Assembly (NCBI GenBank): GCA_965249895.1
Contig: CBDFNC010000004.1
Span: forward strand, 620,001-684,000
Source: CBDFNC01 sp965249895
GTDB lineage: Bacteria > Pseudomonadota > Gammaproteobacteria > Enterobacterales > CBDFNC01
Reading direction: 5' to 3'
Length of the DNA: 64,000 nt
Part shown: positions 9,336 through 18,566 of the stretch, in pieces
How positions within the stretch are numbered: position 1 is the first letter of the stretch
Layout of the letters: every line of letters starts with the position of its first letter
The notes under the pieces: generated by a model
Database searches by the model: none
Told to the model about the DNA's origin: nothing
Seen by the model: the letters and a program-made list of their open reading frames with translations, nothing else
Translations under genes and position numbers: made by a program

Positions 9336-9357
9336 TACTCATTAACGATAATGAGTA
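9336..9357. promoter_or_regulatory. 22-bp palindrome upstream of the MFS gene, likely operator
   Basis: Two perfect 9-bp half sites, TACTCATTA and TAATGAGTA, separated by 4 bp, located 16 bp before the transporter start. The AT-rich GATAATGAG core has some likeness to a Fur half site, but the match to the full Fur consensus is poor, so the binding regulator is unknown. Confidence 0.55.
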
Positions 9358-9412
9358 CCTTTATTTTTAGTATGATTTATGACAGGTTCCTTGAGGCACT
9401 TTGAGCTGTTAA

Positions 9413-9877
9413 CTAGTTCTGAATTCGATATAAATAACCCAGCTCTTCGCGTTTTTTAACTTCTTTTAGTTTTTTCCAGCCAAGCTTACCTGCAATATGG
9501 ACACTTGCTACATTTTCCTTGGCAATAAAGACTTCCACATTGTTAAAATTCGTATTTTCTTTCAGTCTCGCAATGGAAAGTTCACAGACTTCGGTGGCAA
9601 AACCTTGCCCCCAATATTTTCTCCTTATGAAGTAGCCAAAATCTAACACATCATCAATAGTTTTGATCCCACAAAATCCGACTAATTCGTTTGTGTTCAA
9701 TGTTCTAAGCGCAAACCTCGAAGGGCAACTGTATTCACCTTGGAACCAAACTTTTGCTTCAACCTTTGTTAATGCTCTTCTCGGACCTAGAAATTTCATC
9801 ACGTCGGGATCCAGAAGCATCTCTATTACTGCAGCTTCATCTTCAGCAATAAGGGAGGATATACTTATCCGTTTCAT
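9413..9877 (-). CDS. GNAT-family N-acetyltransferase, RimJ/RimL type
   Basis: 154 residues resembling the RimJ/RimL branch of GNAT enzymes: ALTKVEAKVWF early, ELVGFCGIKTIDDVLDFGYF in the central strands, YWGQGFATEVCELSI as the acetyl-CoA loop (about residue 95-110) and NVASVHIAGKLGWKKL in the C-terminal helix. Such enzymes acetylate protein N-termini or small molecules. RBS-like AAAATATG only; the start is the only good ATG. It precedes the MFS gene by about 90 bp on the same strand. Confidence 0.82.
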   Translation of the reverse strand: MKRISISSLIAEDEAAVIEMLLDPDVMKFLGPRRALTKVEAKVWFQGEYSCPSRFALRTLNTNELVGFCGIKTIDDVLDFGYFIRRKYWGQGFATEVCELSIARLKENTNFNNVEVFIAKENVASVHIAGKLGWKKLKEVKKREELGYLYRIQN

Positions 9878-10252
9878 ATTTTGCTATTTTCACTTAGTGT
9901 TTTCGATAGACGGCTGGGCCCAGTTCCGCGTCCGCGGAAATGAGTTAACATTTCTTTTAAGCTATTATTTCGCCATCAATTTTTGCGCCAACATATATCA
10001 TATTGTTCCGAACCGGCCCGAGAAAATTGCAAACTTTCGAACCAAGCTTAGATTGAACCCACACTGAATATAAATGTGTCCCAAGACGGTTTCGTACTTT
10101 AGAATAAACAATGAAAGTATCGGTCGACCCTGCGTCGAGTCGATTAAGTAATGCCACAACTTGGGCGCGCCTTACAGCTAACCCGATAATGAGCGGACTA
10201 ACTTTAACGTAAATTTACACTGGAGGCCAAAGAAAGGCGATGAGGTTCGACA
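9878..10252. other. Intergenic region, 375 bp
   Basis: Between divergent genes. The minus strand carries an open frame at 9957-10157 (66 codons from a GTG) that can be read further upstream to about 10205. Its composition is protein-like in places (GSTDTFIVYSKVRNR) but there is no ribosome binding site and no family I recognise. It could be a gene relic. A GATGAGG at about 10238-10244 serves the DCC gene. Confidence 0.4.
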
Positions 10253-10660
10253 ATGCAAAATAACACTAAAGTTGAAAGCATCACCATTATTTACGATGGT
10301 CAATGTCCTTTTTGCAGCAGGTATATGCACCGCGTTCGCCTACAGAAAAATGTTGGCAAGGTCGACCTCGTGGATGCCAGAACTCAACCTGAGCTCAGCG
10401 CTGAGTTATTGCAAAAAGGCTACAACCTGGATACGGGTATGCTGGTAATGTTCAACAATCAACACTATTACGGTGCCGATGCCATCCATTTCCTCGCCTT
10501 GATGGGCTCGCAAAACAACTTGTTTAATACGTTAAACCGGCAGATTTTTCGCCACCAATACCTGGCCAAAGTACTGTACCCCCTATTAAAGGCTGTCAGA
10601 GTCATCACGTTAAAAGTCCTTAATCGGGGGGCTATTCACGACAGTTCTGGAAATCAGTAG
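10253..10660 (+). CDS. DCC-family (DUF393) thiol-disulfide oxidoreductase-like protein
   Basis: 135 residues. The N-terminus has the DCC signature IYDGQCPFCSRYMHRV with a CxxC pair at residues ~20 and 23, followed by VDLVDARTQPE and GYNLDTGMLVMFNNQHYYGA, which match DUF393 proteins. The family has a thioredoxin-like fold and is assumed to act in thiol-disulfide exchange, but its substrates are not known. It is alone on its strand and converges on the RND pump gene. Confidence 0.85.
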   Translation: MQNNTKVESITIIYDGQCPFCSRYMHRVRLQKNVGKVDLVDARTQPELSAELLQKGYNLDTGMLVMFNNQHYYGADAIHFLALMGSQNNLFNTLNRQIFRHQYLAKVLYPLLKAVRVITLKVLNRGAIHDSSGNQ

Positions 10661-10781
10661 TCGCTATCCAGCACCGAGTAAACACGACTGGACGCTCAAG
10701 CTAACGAACGCTGATAACCTGTAAGGCTATCAGCACAGTTCGCAACTAAATCATATTAAGCAATCATTCCTTTAATAAAAC

Positions 10782-13700
10782 TCACTCACCACCAGCTCGT
10801 AACGAAGAGGGATCGGTCACACTACTACCGATTAGCCGACCGGCAAGAGACTTAACATCTTCAATGGCAACATATAGACAGGGGATCAATAACAAGGTCA
10901 CCACAGTGGCAAATAACACACCAAAAGCCAGGGATACAGCCATGGGGATCACGATCTGCGCCTGCATACTGGTTTCAGCCATAATAGGTACCAGACCAAT
11001 AAAAGTGGTCAATGACGTAAGCAATATAGCTCTAAAGCGGCGACAACCAGCTTCGAGTACCGCCACTTTCATCTTTATGCCCGCTTGTCTCGTCTTATTG
11101 ATGTAATCCACCATCACCAAGGAGTCATTTACCACCACACCTGCGGCCGCGATCATGCCAAATACAGATAAAGCACTCAGATCTAGCCCTAACAGCATAT
11201 GGCCTGCCACTGAGCCAATCACACCAAATGGGATCACCGCCATAATCATTAGCGGCTGTGCATAAGATTTCAACGGTACCGCCAATAAGCTGTAGATGAT
11301 CAGTATAGATAACACAAAATCACGGAGTTGTTTCGCCGTACTATCCAGTTGCTCCTGAATGCTCCCCGACACTTCACTGCTCACACGTGGATATTTCTTC
11401 AATAACTCTGGAATAAAGTTGTCTCGAATGTCTTTGGTTAGCTTAAATGGTTCGACTTGCTCCGCATCTACAGAGGCCCACACGTTGATGGTACGATTCC
11501 CGCCTTCCCTGCGTATTTGACTCACTCCTTGAGTGACGCTTATCTTGGCCACTTCCGACAGGGGAACTTCAGCTCCTTCAGGTGTTTTAATCAACACGTT
11601 TCCTACCTGAACAATCGAGTTACGTTGGCCCTCAGGGTAACGCAGCATTACCTTTATTTCTTCACCGTTACGCAACAGTCGCTGTATTTCTAAACCATAA
11701 AAACTATTACTCACCTGTGAAGCGACATCGGCTAGGGTCAGGCCCACACTGCGGGCCAAAGGCGTTAGGCTAAACTGCACTTCTTTTGTACTGGATTGGC
11801 GGCTGTCGTTAACGTCCCCCACTCCCTTCATATTGTTTAATTTGCTCTTGAGCTCTTTTGCCGCCGCCATCAATTGCAGTTCGTCTTTACCTTCCAGGCG
11901 GAAACTGATATCCCCATCATCTCGTTCGTCACCAAATAAGTTATCTTCGATATCGAGGGACTTGACCCCAGGAATTGAAGGAATCGCTTTACGCCATAAC
12001 TCGGCCAGCTCAAACGTGTTTAAGGGCCGAAGTTCCGGATCTACCAGTTTGGTCCTGATTTTAGCTACCGACCTGCCTTTTAGCTGGATCTGCATATCGG
12101 AAATCATTTTCTGACCATATTGCTGCTCCAACTGAGCATCAACTTCAACTAACGCCTGTTCGATTTGTAACGCCGCAGCCAGGGTTGCTTTTTCCGAAGC
12201 GTCTACATTCATCTCGAGCTTGATTTGAGGAAAGTCATGGGGGATCTTAGGTTCGCCAATAAAGCGCACCACACCACCTTCATATAAACCAGCGCAAATC
12301 AAAATCAAACTGATAAACAGGGTGATTACCGTATAGCGATAGGTCACTGCCTTGGTTAAAGCGGGCCGATAGATTTCCCTGATAAAATACTGTAAGCCTA
12401 AATCGACCTTGCCTTGCAGGAAATTAACCACATTGCGCAGCCAGTCAACTGGGTTCTTCGAGCCCGGTTTTACCACGGTTTTCGGTTTCATTCTGGCCAG
12501 GTGCGAGGGTAATATCAGTTTGGATTCGATTAAAGAAAAAATAAGGCATAGGATCACCACAAACCCGATGGCCTTACCGAATGCCGAGGAAGGACCATCG
12601 TCCATGGTAATGGGTAAAAAAGCGGCTATCGTAGTTAACACGCCAAACGTCGCTGGCATCGCCACGCGTTTGACGCCTCGAATAACATTATCAAGACTCT
12701 GCCCTTCTCTTTCGCATTCAGAGTGAGCACTCTCCCCCATCACGATCGCATCATCTACGACGATACCCAACACCAGGATAAAACCGAACAAGCTGATCAC
12801 ATTGACAGTGACATCAATCATACTCATAGGCATAAACAACAAGGCGCCCAGAAAACAAACGGGGAGCCCCATCATCACCCAAAATGCCAACCGAACGCGT
12901 AAAAAAAGCGCCAGCATCAAGAACACCAGCACAGCTCCTGTTTTCATACTGTCTAGCATAAGCTGAAGACGACCTTCGAGGTAATAGGTCATATCAACCC
13001 AGGTTTCCAACTTTACGCCATCGGGTAATACCTGGTTTTTGTCGGCGACGAAGGCTTTTACCACCTTGGCGACATCCGTGATACTTTGATCATTGGCTGC
13101 ACCAACAAAGAAGGTAACTGAATTTTTGCCGTTAAATTTTGAATATTGAATACCCTGTTCAAATCCGTCAACGACACTGGCAACATCACCCAACAAAATG
13201 TTGGTGCCATCTTGCAAGGTGATCAGCGGGAGAGCTTCAAACTCATACCCCACGTAGGCCTGATTTTGAACGCGCAGATTGATATAGCCATTCTCAGCAC
13301 GGATCTGTCCCGCTGACATATTACGTGAAAAGCCACGTACAGCGTTCGCCACGTCATTAAAGCTCAATCCATATTCTCTCAGCCTGTCCTTGCTCACTTC
13401 GATGGCAATTTCGTAAGCTAAACCACCGTGAAACTCGGCAATACTCACCTGTGGTAACTGCAATATCTCATTGTGAATATTATCGCCAAGATCCTTGAGT
13501 TGCCTTGGGGTTAAATCACCATACAAACTCATGTAAAGCACTTCCTGACGCATCTTAATACGCTCTACAAGTGGGCGTTCCATGGTGGCAGGGAAGCTTG
13601 AGATGCCATCTATGGCTGATTTAACCTCTTCCAGTACTATTTGGGGATCATAGGAGTCGTCTATCCGAAAATACCCCGAGGCGGCGTTGCGATTGGAGTA

Positions 13701-13973
13701 GGTAATTATTCGTTTTAACCCCTGAACGCTTTCCAACGCCTCTTCAATCTTGATGGTGATCCCCTCTTCAACCTCCTGAGGGGCTGCGCCAGGATAAACC
13801 GCATTAAATTTAATCCAGTTAATCTCAGCCTGAGGGAAAAACTGCTTGCGTATTGTATTAGCAGTCAGTAAACCACCGATAATAATGGTGATCATTAAAA
13901 GGTTGGCAGCCACGCTATTACGGGCAAACCAGGCAATCACACCTTTATCTGTGTCTAGGTAAGCCTTTTCCAT
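10782..13973 (-). CDS. RND-family efflux pump, inner membrane permease
   Basis: 1063 residues, the length of AcrB/MdtB-type pumps. It shows the two-fold RND layout: a TM helix near residue 25, a periplasmic loop, a helix block (~340-560) with GIVVDDAIVMGE carrying the two adjacent acidic proton-relay residues, a second periplasmic loop, and a final helix block with AAAGVVVNDSLVMVDYIN. It uses proton-motive force to export drugs, metabolites or envelope-active compounds. The adaptor gene ends 3 bp upstream, so the two form an operon. No TolC-type outer membrane gene is in the cluster, so a shared TolC is probably used. Confidence 0.93.
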   Translation of the reverse strand: MEKAYLDTDKGVIAWFARNSVAANLLMITIIIGGLLTANTIRKQFFPQAEINWIKFNAVYPGAAPQEVEEGITIKIEEALESVQGLKRIITYSNRNAASGYFRIDDSYDPQIVLEEVKSAIDGISSFPATMERPLVERIKMRQEVLYMSLYGDLTPRQLKDLGDNIHNEILQLPQVSIAEFHGGLAYEIAIEVSKDRLREYGLSFNDVANAVRGFSRNMSAGQIRAENGYINLRVQNQAYVGYEFEALPLITLQDGTNILLGDVASVVDGFEQGIQYSKFNGKNSVTFFVGAANDQSITDVAKVVKAFVADKNQVLPDGVKLETWVDMTYYLEGRLQLMLDSMKTGAVLVFLMLALFLRVRLAFWVMMGLPVCFLGALLFMPMSMIDVTVNVISLFGFILVLGIVVDDAIVMGESAHSECEREGQSLDNVIRGVKRVAMPATFGVLTTIAAFLPITMDDGPSSAFGKAIGFVVILCLIFSLIESKLILPSHLARMKPKTVVKPGSKNPVDWLRNVVNFLQGKVDLGLQYFIREIYRPALTKAVTYRYTVITLFISLILICAGLYEGGVVRFIGEPKIPHDFPQIKLEMNVDASEKATLAAALQIEQALVEVDAQLEQQYGQKMISDMQIQLKGRSVAKIRTKLVDPELRPLNTFELAELWRKAIPSIPGVKSLDIEDNLFGDERDDGDISFRLEGKDELQLMAAAKELKSKLNNMKGVGDVNDSRQSSTKEVQFSLTPLARSVGLTLADVASQVSNSFYGLEIQRLLRNGEEIKVMLRYPEGQRNSIVQVGNVLIKTPEGAEVPLSEVAKISVTQGVSQIRREGGNRTINVWASVDAEQVEPFKLTKDIRDNFIPELLKKYPRVSSEVSGSIQEQLDSTAKQLRDFVLSILIIYSLLAVPLKSYAQPLMIMAVIPFGVIGSVAGHMLLGLDLSALSVFGMIAAAGVVVNDSLVMVDYINKTRQAGIKMKVAVLEAGCRRFRAILLTSLTTFIGLVPIMAETSMQAQIVIPMAVSLAFGVLFATVVTLLLIPCLYVAIEDVKSLAGRLIGSSVTDPSSLRAGGE

Positions 13974-13976
13974 GAT

Positions 13977-15170
13977 TTAACCCTTATCTCCCATGGCAAC
14001 TAACACATGCTTTACAGCGGGATCACCACCTGTTGGTAAGGCTATGTTACCTGGTACCGCAAGAAGCATACCTTCCACCGGAAAATCGAGTGCTGAGGTG
14101 ATCACTTGCATCCCTTGGCTTAATCCGTCAGAAATAATCACCTCGGCTCCAACCTGGCGGATCACATTAACAGTTTGAAACCTTAATTTGTTTTCGTTAT
14201 CTACCACAGCAACTTGACCGTCCACAATCAAATGTCGTGGCACCACACTTACCTTACCCGCATCAGAGCCTTTAATAGAAGCGGTAACATACGTACCGAA
14301 GCGCAATTCATTGCGTTTCGAAAGCAAACCGTAGGGGTCGGCCACTTCGGCGACCAAATAGGTCATCCGGCTACGGCTATCAATCACACCTTCGCTGCGG
14401 ACTATCTTGCCAGACCACTGCTGCTTTTTACCGGCAAACTCCCCTTCCAGTACAACCACCGCTCCCTTGCCTTGTTTCTCTAGGTATTTAATATCTTTAT
14501 CTGCAACGGGTAACCGGATCTCTGCATCGGAGGTACTTAACACCTTGCCTACCGGGATGCCCGTACTCACATATGAGCCCAAGCCAATGCTACGGCTGGC
14601 GATCAAGGCATCGTAGGGCGCTTTGATAATGGTTCTTTCCAAGTTACGTTTGGCGCGCTTTAATCCGGCTTTCGATGATTCCAAGCGGGCAAGCTCTTGC
14701 TCCAGCTGTGGTTTTCGCAGCCCCAAGTCCGTCGGCGTGCTGTTTTTTATCCGTGACCACTGCTCTTTCGCCACCTGACCGACTGCTCTTTCTTGCACCA
14801 AAGACGCTTTCGCAGATGCCAGGTTTGCCCTCGCGTCTATCATTGCGGCGTCATAATCACTAGAGTCAATCTTTGCCAGCACTTCACCTTTTTTAACAAA
14901 ACCACCGCGCATAAACCTATCTGATAAATAGACAATTTCTCCGTTTACCTGGGCAACCAGCTCCGTTTCATACTTAGCTTTCGCCACACCATAAGAGCTG
15001 ACGGAAAACGTCATAGATTTAATGTCATTCGCTTGTATAGAAACCAGCGGCGTCGTATCCAGTTGCTCTTTTTCTTCAGGAGGTTGCTTTAAAGCCGACA
15101 TTCCCATAAACCCGGCCACTCCAAGCCCCAACACTAAAACAGGGAACAGAATTTGTTTTTTTGTAACCAC
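13977..15170 (-). CDS. RND efflux periplasmic adaptor (membrane fusion protein)
   Basis: 397 residues from a GTG start supported by AGAGGGA 6 bp upstream. An N-terminal membrane anchor (about residues 7-25) is followed by the lipoyl/barrel halves: VNGEIVYLSDRFMRGGFVKKGEVLAKID (first half, about 75-100), a helical hairpin with RANLASAKASLVQE and LESSKAGLKRAKRNLERT (about 110-180), and IIKAPYDALIASRSIGLGS (second lipoyl half). The C-terminal part is a beta-barrel and membrane-proximal domain. It links the RND pump at 10782-13973 to an outer membrane channel. Confidence 0.92.
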   Translation of the reverse strand: MVTKKQILFPVLVLGLGVAGFMGMSALKQPPEEKEQLDTTPLVSIQANDIKSMTFSVSSYGVAKAKYETELVAQVNGEIVYLSDRFMRGGFVKKGEVLAKIDSSDYDAAMIDARANLASAKASLVQERAVGQVAKEQWSRIKNSTPTDLGLRKPQLEQELARLESSKAGLKRAKRNLERTIIKAPYDALIASRSIGLGSYVSTGIPVGKVLSTSDAEIRLPVADKDIKYLEKQGKGAVVVLEGEFAGKKQQWSGKIVRSEGVIDSRSRMTYLVAEVADPYGLLSKRNELRFGTYVTASIKGSDAGKVSVVPRHLIVDGQVAVVDNENKLRFQTVNVIRQVGAEVIISDGLSQGMQVITSALDFPVEGMLLAVPGNIALPTGGDPAVKHVLVAMGDKG

Positions 15171-16105
15171 GAAAAATCCCTCTTGTTAAAGCAAATTAGT
15201 TAGTTTTCTTCCAGGATCTCTTGGTTTGTGCTCTTTTCGCAACTGGACAGAGCAAACCAAGAATTCTTTCACGCTAGTACGCTCATTACTCTATGACACC
15301 ACACCGAAAGCCTGATTAGCTTACCTGGCAAATCTGCCACCTGGCGAGTTAGCTTCAATGGCTAATTTGGCGTTTGTTAGGATCACGCCATCGAGTAAGC
15401 CCCATTCCATTTTGTAGGCCTGAACCGGCACAAGCATCTAGATAGCGAACCCATGCTTTAGGATGGAGCTCAGATTGTTTTCACACTTGATGAGGTAAAA
15501 GTCACACTCATTGGCAAACCTGAGCTGCATCAAATCGGCCATACCCTGAATGGGGGTATTAATTTGTCAATTATAATAATTGATTTTTAAACAATTAATA
15601 CAAGCATTGTGTAAGAAATTGTATTAATAGAAATGCTTATCGAGATAAATAGTAAATGTCGATGAAGATCCAACACTCGCGAGCCCATCACCAACTCGAT
15701 ATTTCGCTACTGGACTAAAAGGCCAGTGCATCTCCCAATCGAACAAGTGCCAGCATGAATGGCACATTTGGAACCTGGGCTGAGCTGGTTGCTCCGTGAC
15801 TAACCTAAGACTGCAGGCGCATATGAGCAAACCCTATTTATATCCAATTATTAATTGTTAGTATCAGCCTTGGTTTTTACTTTTAACTCTCCCCGCTATT
15901 CGCGAAAATTACCGGTACTACTTATTGATATATAACAAAATAATAATACCCTACTACACTAAAAATCCGGTTATAATCCCCACTCGGCTTTACTCCTGCG
16001 TTAGGGATAGATAACCTAGCGTCTTGGTCTGTTTTTTAACTGTGTGTTGTGCCTCTATTATTGGCCAGCACAAAAATAAATTGGCAACGATAAGAGATCA
16101 CTAAT
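15171..16105. other. Gene-poor stretch of 935 bp with coding-like relics
   Basis: No intact gene is convincing. On the minus strand, 15321-15542 reads as 34 protein-like codons (MADLMQLRFANECDFYL...), one TAG, then 38 more codons in the same frame to a TAA, as in a decayed gene; family not recognised. A further minus-strand open frame at 15624-15830 lacks a ribosome site. The stretch from 15550 to 15620 and 15840 to 15990 is AT-rich and could contain the promoter for the FAD enzyme at 16106. Confidence 0.4.
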
Positions 16106-17479
16106 TTGACTAAATCCGTGGTAGTGCTGGGCGCCGGTCCGGCTGGATTAATGGCGGCATGGGATTTAACGCACGCCGGTTATGAAGTAACCCTGTTAGA
16201 AAAAGAACTAATGGTTGGTGGTATGTGCGCCACCCTTTCGTATCAAAACAAAGGGGAAACCTATCGATTTGATTATGGAAGTCATCTTTTTTCAAGTGAT
16301 AACACCAAGTTAAAGAACCTTTTTGACAAACTGCTGGGTGACGAGTTACTTCATGTAGACAAAAAAAGTGTGATTCACCACAAAGGCAAGGTTTATCAAT
16401 TCCCCTTAGCCTTTGGCAATGTGGTAAAAAACGCCTCCTTTAAACTCATGTTAGGGTCAGGGTTTGATCTGTTGGCTTCGCCGTTTCGAAAAAAATCCGA
16501 AGCAGGGAGTCAAACCAGTTTCGCACAGTGGATCCGCAGCCGTTTTGGTAATACCTTATATCAGCAGTTTTTTAAACAATACTCTCATAAGTTGTGGGGG
16601 ATCCCACCTGAGCAACTTTCCAGCGATTGGGGCAGCCAACACATAGGTTTTACCAATCTAAAGACCCTGGCTGCGAGCTTGTTAAAAAAGCAAAATACCC
16701 CGCCAAGTAATCGCTTCCATAAACCGCGCTATCCAAAATACGGTTTTGGCTATGTCTTCGAACGCATCGAACATGAATTGGTGCGTAAAGGTGTTCAGGT
16801 GATCAAAGGCGCTAACGTGAGCGAACTTGTTCACGATAAAGGTAAGATCAGCCAGGTGTTATATCGACACAACAACAACACCCAAAGCGTGATGGCTGAC
16901 TATATTATCTCGACACTGCCGCTAAACATCACCTGTGAGATGCTGGGACATGATTCTGAGCTTGAGTACAGATCGGTACGTTATCTCAACATGCCAGTCG
17001 CTATGGATAACGTATCCGAGAACGCCTGGCAATTCCTGTCCGACGACAATATGCTGGCTACCCGAATCAATGAGCCAAAACGTCGCTCATCTTATATGGC
17101 CCCTCCGGGGAAAACCTCCATTATGCTTGAGATCCCTTGTAATAAAGGGGATGAGATCTGGTCCATGGACAAAACAGAGCTGTTTGAAAAGGCCAAAGGC
17201 GACCTGGATGCATTAGGCATTGATAGTAATAAAGTCGGCTCCTTGTACTTCGATGCCTATAGCGAGTATGCCTACCCCTTGATGGATATTAACTACCAGG
17301 AAAAACGTCAGGGAAGCTTTGATGCGTTGCATAAATACGACAACCTGATCCTGGCTGGTCGTCAGGCCACCTTCCGATATGTGGAAGCAGAAACGGCAAT
17401 GGAAATGGGTATGATGGCAGCACAAGGCATTATAGATGGCAAAGATAACCGAGCGGAAATCTTCGACCACCGTGCTTAA
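16106..17479 (+). CDS. FAD-dependent amine-oxidase-like oxidoreductase (protoporphyrinogen oxidase/UDP-galactopyranose mutase-like)
   Basis: 457 residues from a TTG start with TAAGAGA 9 bp upstream. The N-terminal Rossmann FAD-binding motif is VVVLGAGPAGLMAAWDL (residues 5-21) and the adenine-binding Glu is in LLEKELMVGGMCAT (about 30-43). A middle substrate domain has KQYSHKLWGIPPEQLSSDW, found in NAD(P)/FAD oxidoreductases annotated as protoporphyrinogen oxidase or nucleotide-sugar mutase-like. The C-terminal FAD contact is NLILAGRQATFRYVEAETAM. The substrate is uncertain; related genes often sit in polysaccharide clusters, but no such cluster adjoins it here. The DUF4250 gene converges on it. 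Confidence 0.82.
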   Translation: MTKSVVVLGAGPAGLMAAWDLTHAGYEVTLLEKELMVGGMCATLSYQNKGETYRFDYGSHLFSSDNTKLKNLFDKLLGDELLHVDKKSVIHHKGKVYQFPLAFGNVVKNASFKLMLGSGFDLLASPFRKKSEAGSQTSFAQWIRSRFGNTLYQQFFKQYSHKLWGIPPEQLSSDWGSQHIGFTNLKTLAASLLKKQNTPPSNRFHKPRYPKYGFGYVFERIEHELVRKGVQVIKGANVSELVHDKGKISQVLYRHNNNTQSVMADYIISTLPLNITCEMLGHDSELEYRSVRYLNMPVAMDNVSENAWQFLSDDNMLATRINEPKRRSSYMAPPGKTSIMLEIPCNKGDEIWSMDKTELFEKAKGDLDALGIDSNKVGSLYFDAYSEYAYPLMDINYQEKRQGSFDALHKYDNLILAGRQATFRYVEAETAMEMGMMAAQGIIDGKDNRAEIFDHRA

Positions 17480-17500
17480 CCCTGGTGAATAGAACCATCG

Positions 17501-17535
17501 CCAACCAGTTTAGGACACAGACTTAAACTGGTTGG
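17501..17535. terminator. Perfect inverted repeat between convergent genes
   Basis: CCAACCAGTTTA and TAAACTGGTTGG form a perfect 12-bp stem with an 11-nt loop, 22 bp after the stop of the FAD enzyme gene. It overlaps the last codons of the DUF4250 gene. No run of T follows on either strand, so terminator function is likely by position only. Confidence 0.5.
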
Positions 17536-17707
17536 ATTCTGTAGAGTATTGATAATTCCTCTCGGCAAGCCTGCCAATCAATATAACCGCATCCAATTCA
17601 TAGCGTTTGCAAAACTCTTCCAGATCTCCTGACTCATCCCTCAGCTTCATATTCACCACACTCAACAAAATATTGACATCCATACTCTGATAACGCGAAA
17701 GATCCAT
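17510..17707 (-). CDS. DUF4250 domain small protein
   Basis: 65 residues. The N-terminal MDLSRYQSMDVNILLSVVNM followed by KLRDESGDLEEFCKRYELD matches the DUF4250 family, small bacterial proteins of ~60 residues of unknown function. The predicted fold is helical with a short helix-turn-helix-like middle. It lies just behind the sortase relic on the same strand and its 3' end overlaps the inverted repeat at 17501-17535. Confidence 0.8.
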   Translation of the reverse strand: MDLSRYQSMDVNILLSVVNMKLRDESGDLEEFCKRYELDAVILIGRLAERNYQYSTESNQFKSVS

Positions 17708-17743
17708 ACCAACCCCATTGATAATTAGACTTATTTCATCATT

Positions 17744-18250
17744 CTAACCGATAACTCGGCTGGCTGTAACCAGATACCTCAGGTCCCCCCAACGCTATAA
17801 CTATCAAACGGATAACAGGTTACAAGCTGAAGCAATGCCAGGTTTAGATCTGTCATCAGTGGCAGCATCTCCTTGGATGAATCCACCTCCTGAGTCTTCT
17901 CAACCCGATAGGATACCCATTGTCCATCCAACAACTGGCGCCTTATTACATCGCCTGCTTCTAATGAAGCCAATCCACTAAAGATTGCGCGAGCTTATTG
18001 TTCAACCCAATCCGTTGAATAGTTTTAAACTCCTGGGTTAACTGGGTCTGCGCCACCATTCCGGCGATGTTTACGTGCAGCAACATCGCCCGCTGGAACT
18101 GACTTGATCCCGCAGTGCTAAACAAAAGCTCACCGGTTTTTACCTGACTCAATGAGATGCCTCCCGGCGATGCCCAGCTCCTTGCTGCAACCAGCTAAGC
18201 CCAATTAAACACGCAATAATGACACATGCGCGCCAGGCTATCTTTGCCAT
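17744..18250 (-). pseudogene. Relic of a GN-class sortase locus: VIT/VWA target N-terminus joined to sortase C-terminus
   Basis: Three broken pieces in gene order. From the ATG at 18250 (AGGAAGG 9 bp upstream) comes a signal-like segment, MAKIAWRACVIIACLIGLSW. After a frameshift near 18188 the frame gives ISLSQVKTGELLFSTAG and IAGMVAQTQLTQEFK, which resembles the start of the VIT domain in marine proteobacterial sortase-target proteins. The VWA part and sortase start are missing. The last piece reads LASLEAGDVIRRQLLDGQWV then LQLVTCYPFDSYSVGG, the catalytic-Cys end of class GN sortases. One lost G in the run at 17785-17790 explains the final frame break; restoring it gives LRYLVTA to a stop at 17744. 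So a deletion fused the two genes and later indels killed the product. Confidence 0.72.
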
Positions 18251-18566
18251 AATGTTTGCCCTTCCTGCTACCTCATGATTAAAAGTCATTACAGCAGGGG
18301 AAATGGGGATTAAAAGGGACCAAAAATGACACACCTTTGAGATGAGTGGGATATCGATTAGGGGGCATTAGCCACCTTTCTATTCTGCATTCCCACAGCT
18401 TAACGATATTATTAGCTGTATATGACTAAATATGCAGTATCACCTATAACAGCATCGCCTGGTAAGGCGTTTATATCAGGGATTTAAGCCAGTTGTCTTG
18501 TTGAAACCCCCGAATGATTTACTTATTATGCTGGCAGAATTTATTAGGATGAAACGAAGGAAACCC
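18251..18566. other. Intergenic region, 316 bp
   Basis: Divergent promoter region between the sortase relic and the LeuB-like gene. It is AT-rich around 18400-18480. A frame is open from 18498 in phase with the LeuB-like gene but lacks the family N-terminus. I see no classical leucine-rich leader peptide or other regulatory RNA. Confidence 0.4.
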
